A stretch of DNA of 16,370 nucleotides from DASPKS01 sp035628035 (lineage in GTDB: Bacteria; Bacteroidota; Rhodothermia; Rhodothermales; Rubricoccaceae): positions 1 to 16,370 of the forward strand of contig DASPKS010000050.1 of assembly GCA_035628035.1 (NCBI GenBank), given 5' to 3'. Under the pieces are notes generated by a model. That model did not search any database and was not told the DNA's origin. It worked only from the letters and a program-made list of their open reading frames with translations. A program made the position numbers and the translations under genes. Positions 14,954 through 16,370 of the stretch are shown in pieces. Numbering within the stretch: position 1 is the first letter of the stretch; the number at the start of each line of letters is the position of its first letter.

Positions 14954-14982
14954 AGGATAACGCAGAACGCCCCGGCGGTCCA
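14954..14982 (-). promoter_or_regulatory. Candidate promoter for rny
   Basis: On the minus strand, TGGACC (rc of 14977-14982) and TATCCT (rc of 14954-14959) are 17 nt apart, close to the TTGACC/TATCCT pair seen ahead of the DUF4242 gene. Transcription would start near 14947, about 20 nt before the rny ATG. The -35 lies within the hairpin described at 14968-14997. Confidence 0.4.
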
Positions 14983-14997
14983 GCGACCGCCGGGGCG
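14960..14997 (-). terminator. Strong hairpin, probable terminator of the zapA/ncRNA transcript
   Basis: CGCCCCGGCGGT (14968-14979 on the plus strand) and ACCGCCGGGGCG (14986-14997) form a perfect 12-bp stem with a 6-nt loop. On the minus strand it is followed by TTCTGCGTT, a moderately U-rich tail. Another hairpin (GGCGCGG, loop CTCC, CCGCGCC on the minus strand, 15002-15019) lies just before it. Together they look like a termination zone for transcription coming from zapA or the RNA gene. Confidence 0.5.
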
Positions 14998-15013
14998 TCC
15001 GGGCGCGGGGAGC

Positions 15014-15260
15014 CGCGCCGAAAAGGGCCACCAGCCTGCAGAGTGGTGCAGAGAACCCTCTCTACATCACACGGTGGGGACCGCCCGGGCCCTCGCGCCT
15101 TCCGCGGTTCCCGCTTGGGGCGGGGAGTCCCGGCGGAGCCGGGATGCGGCCTGACACTTCTGCCCTGCGTGCAGCCCCCGAGGTCGTAGCTGTCAGAGTT
15201 CCCACACGGAGGCTGCAGACTGATGGTGGCGCGGGCCGGAGGCCTCGCCTTCGGCCCGCG
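15014..15260 (-). ncRNA. Structured non-coding RNA candidate, possibly 6S RNA
   Basis: The 431-nt zapA-rny gap has no sensible protein but folds extensively on the minus strand. A -10 box TATACT (15266-15271) predicts a start near 15259; no good -35 is seen. Long-range pairs build a rod: GCCACCA (15230-15224) with TGGTGGC (15033-15027), CTGCAG (15218-15213) with CTGCAG (15041-15036), GGAAC (15202-15198) with GTTCT (15056-15052), and TCT with AGA next to it. Inside the rod lies a perfect 7-bp hairpin at 15128-15144. The 5' end can form a 9-bp hairpin (15260-15252 with 15238-15230) or pair with the 3' end. A roughly 200-nt interrupted rod directly downstream of zapA is what 6S RNA looks like and where it often sits. 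Identity was not confirmed by motif; SRP RNA, tmRNA and RNase P RNA signatures were looked for and not seen. Confidence 0.5.
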
Positions 15261-15265
15261 TGGGG

Positions 15266-15271
15266 AGTATA
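15266..15271 (-). promoter_or_regulatory. -10 box of the candidate structured RNA
   Basis: TATACT on the minus strand matches the TATAAT consensus in five of six positions, and stands out in GC-rich surroundings. The bases expected for the -35 (around 15288-15295) give GGAACT or GAACTG, a poor match, so an activator or a different sigma factor may be involved. Confidence 0.45.
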
Positions 15272-15358
15272 GCCTCCGGCCCGACCGCAGTTCCGTCATC
15301 CGTCCGAAATCGAGGGCGCCGAAAGGGGAATTCGCGGAGCCCTCGCAGACGCAGTCGG

Positions 15359-15712
15359 CTACCCCTCGCCGCCCGCCGTCCGCTTGCCCTTCGGCGGTTT
15401 GGGTCCGCCGTCCTCGGAAGCCAGCAGGGCATCCAGGCGGTCGGTGAGGGCGGCGGCGTCGAGCTCGACCTGCGCGCGGAAGCGGTCGGTCTCGGCGCGG
15501 GCCATGAACAGCTCCTCGGCGATCTCCAGCGCGCCGAGGACGGCGTGCGTCAGGTCGGGCTGCGTGGGGAGTCCCTGCCGGATGCGCTGGAGCCGCTCGT
15601 CGACGAGCTGGGCGAGGTGGCGCATGTACGCCTCGTCGGCCGGGGCCACCCGGAGGGGGTACTCCCGGTCGAGGATGCGAACGCGGATGGAGTGGAGAGG
15701 GACCTCAGCCAT
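15359..15712 (-). CDS. zapA: Cell division protein ZapA
   Basis: This 117-residue protein has the ZapA layout. The N-terminal beta-hairpin domain, SIRVRILDREYPLRVAPADEAYMRHLAQLVDERL (8-41), is followed by a helical segment THAVLGALEIAEELFMAR (55-72) and a coiled coil to about 98, then a Gly/Lys-rich tail. ZapA binds FtsZ and bundles Z-ring filaments. The start at 15712 is preferred over an in-frame ATG 33 nt upstream. A GGAGG ribosome-binding sequence sits about 8-12 nt before it, and the family begins at this point. It overlaps the stop of the upstream coiled-coil gene by 8 nt, so the two are coupled. Confidence 0.88.
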   Translation of the reverse strand: MAEVPLHSIRVRILDREYPLRVAPADEAYMRHLAQLVDERLQRIRQGLPTQPDLTHAVLGALEIAEELFMARAETDRFRAQVELDAAALTDRLDALLASEDGGPKPPKGKRTAGGEG

Positions 15713-16046
15713 CGGCGCCCTCCTCCGCTCCGGGTACCCGGACATCAGCGCTGGTCTCCACCGGGGAGGGGAGGCGGAGCGCCTCGTCGATGGCGGCGAT
15801 GAAGGCCTGGATCTTCGCGCGGAGCGCTTCGGGGTCGCCGTCGTCGGGGAGGGCGAACCCGGGACCGGGGGGCCCGCCGGCCTGCTCTTGGATCGACCCG
15901 AGGCGGCGGGCGAGTGCCGCGTTCTCGGCGCGGAGGCGCTCGACCTCGCGCGCGGCGGCCTCTACGCGGTCGCGGAGGCGGGCCAGCGCGTGCCACTCGG
16001 CGCGGGCGGCGTCGGTGCGGTCCGGTTCGGTTGCCTCAGGCGGCAT
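15705..16046 (-). CDS. Small coiled-coil protein between pheT and zapA (ZapB-like)
   Basis: This 113-residue protein has a coiled coil at about 18-54 (LARLRDRVEAAAREVERLRAENAALARRL). A Gly/Pro linker (57-68) and a second helix DPEALRAKIQAFIAAIDEALRL (71-92) follow, then an acidic tail. No membrane segment or signal is present. The gene is translationally coupled to zapA through an 8-nt overlap. Bacteroidota genomes, as I recall them, carry a comparable small coiled-coil protein with a similar second helix in front of zapA. A ZapB-like role as a coiled-coil partner of ZapA at the Z-ring is an inference from shape and position, not from a recognised motif. Confidence 0.7.
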   Translation of the reverse strand: MPPEATEPDRTDAARAEWHALARLRDRVEAAAREVERLRAENAALARRLGSIQEQAGGPPGPGFALPDDGDPEALRAKIQAFIAAIDEALRLPSPVETSADVRVPGAEEGADG

Positions 16047-16132
16047 AGCAGCAGGGCGCGGGCGGGAAAACGCCCAAACGCGGGCAGAATATAGAAGCGC
16101 GGCGCGTAAAGCCGCCGTTAATGGGCCCCGGC
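16047..16132 (-). promoter_or_regulatory. pheT-coiled-coil gap with a possible -10 box
   Basis: This 86-nt gap contains TATATT on the minus strand (rc of 16088-16093), a good -10 box that would start transcription near 16081, about 35 nt before the coiled-coil gene. The -35 position reads GGCGGC, so support is only partial. A short stem GGGCG/CGCCC lies between this box and the start codon. Confidence 0.35.
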
Positions 16133-16370
16133 TCAGCCGCGCAGGGCCGCCCCGTGCGCCCGCTCGAGCGCGCCGACGAGGCGGCGCATCCGCCCGTCCA
16201 CCTCGGCGTCCGTCAGCGTCTTGTCGGCGCCGAAGCGGAGGGCGAAGGCCACGCTCTTCTGGCCATCGGGCACGCCGGGGCCCCGGTAGACGTCGAACAC
16301 GCGCGCCTCCTGGAGGAGCGGCGCGCCCGCCTCGCGGAGCGTCGCCAGCAGGGAACCCACCGGCGCCTGC
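16133..16370 (-). CDS. pheT: Phenylalanyl-tRNA synthetase beta subunit, C-terminal end (partial)
   Basis: About 78 codons are visible and the frame runs off the right edge. The sequence is the C-terminal ferredoxin-fold anticodon-binding (FDX-ACB) domain. It reads ARVFDVYRGPGVPDGQKSVAFALRF, then the ending DKTLTDAEVDGRMRRLVGALERAHGAALRG. The pattern FDVYRGxGxPxGxKSxAFxLxF followed by TLTDxEV is diagnostic of PheT. The enzyme charges tRNA-Phe as an alpha2-beta2 tetramer with PheS. The apparent start inside the window is only a GTG codon within the domain. Its stop is 86 nt before the small coiled-coil gene, with no clear terminator between. Confidence 0.93.
   Translation of the reverse strand, partial: QAPVGSLLATLREAGAPLLQEARVFDVYRGPGVPDGQKSVAFALRFGADKTLTDAEVDGRMRRLVGALERAHGAALRG

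Noticed and set aside
13215..15299. Longer RNase Y start at 15299
   Set aside because: The extra 124 residues run through the non-coding interval and would bury the membrane anchor. The anchor fits exactly at the 14927 start.
14928..15358. SRP RNA, tmRNA or RNase P RNA in the zapA-rny gap
   Set aside because: The conserved SRP loop (GGAAGGAAGCAGCC type), the tmRNA ends with CCA, and the RNase P GAGGAAAGUCCGGGC segment were looked for on both strands and not found.
1..16370. CRISPR arrays, tRNA genes, insertion sequences, phage or defence genes
   Set aside because: No regularly spaced repeats, tRNA-type ends with T-loop motifs, transposase motifs or terminal repeats were seen. Gene content is housekeeping and stress-related.

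Overview
The window is very GC-rich (around 70% by eye) bacterial chromosome with dense, housekeeping-type gene content. The Smc N-terminus, the order pheT - small coiled-coil gene - zapA - structured RNA - rny, and the YciE/DUF4242/DUF2243 accessory genes point to the Rhodothermota/Bacteroidota side of the tree, for example a Rubricoccus- or Salinibacter-like bacterium. That placement is inference from protein flavour, not a database result. Start sites mostly lack strong Shine-Dalgarno sequences. Two or three promoters can be read as TTGACC-like/TATCCT-like hexamers with 17-nt spacing.

Left part (1-4804): the start of a small conserved protein and a small lipoprotein, both on the minus strand, then a small acidic disordered protein and full-length smc on the plus strand. 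Smc is complete, with Walker A, hinge, signature and Walker B motifs.

Middle part (4809-9893): a minus-strand pair encodes a Tat-exported protein ending in CxxC and a diheme TsdA-like cytochrome c lipoprotein (thiosulfate/tetrathionate chemistry). It diverges from a plus-strand cluster of a DUF2243 membrane protein, an AhpD/CMD-like peroxidase-type protein with a fused disordered N-terminus, an OsmC-like protein and a YqcC-like protein. The last three overlap and are probably translationally coupled. A YciE-type ferritin-like protein with a clear intrinsic terminator and a DUF4242 protein follow. The theme is thiol/peroxide/metal stress plus periplasmic sulfur redox.

Right part (9898-16370): a minus-strand housekeeping block, read from right to left: pheT (C-terminal end only), a ZapB-like coiled-coil protein, zapA, a roughly 430-nt non-coding gap with a structured-RNA candidate (possibly 6S RNA), rny (RNase Y), plsY and a long CcmF-type heme lyase. 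The block links translation, Z-ring assembly, RNA turnover, phospholipid synthesis and cytochrome c maturation. The CcmF-type lyase would be relevant to the diheme TsdA-like protein at 4809-5735.

No tRNA, rRNA, CRISPR array, insertion sequence or phage gene was recognised. The most noteworthy item is the non-coding zapA-rny interval: a -10 box, a long rod-like fold, terminator-type hairpins, and a candidate rny promoter whose -35 lies in the terminator hairpin.
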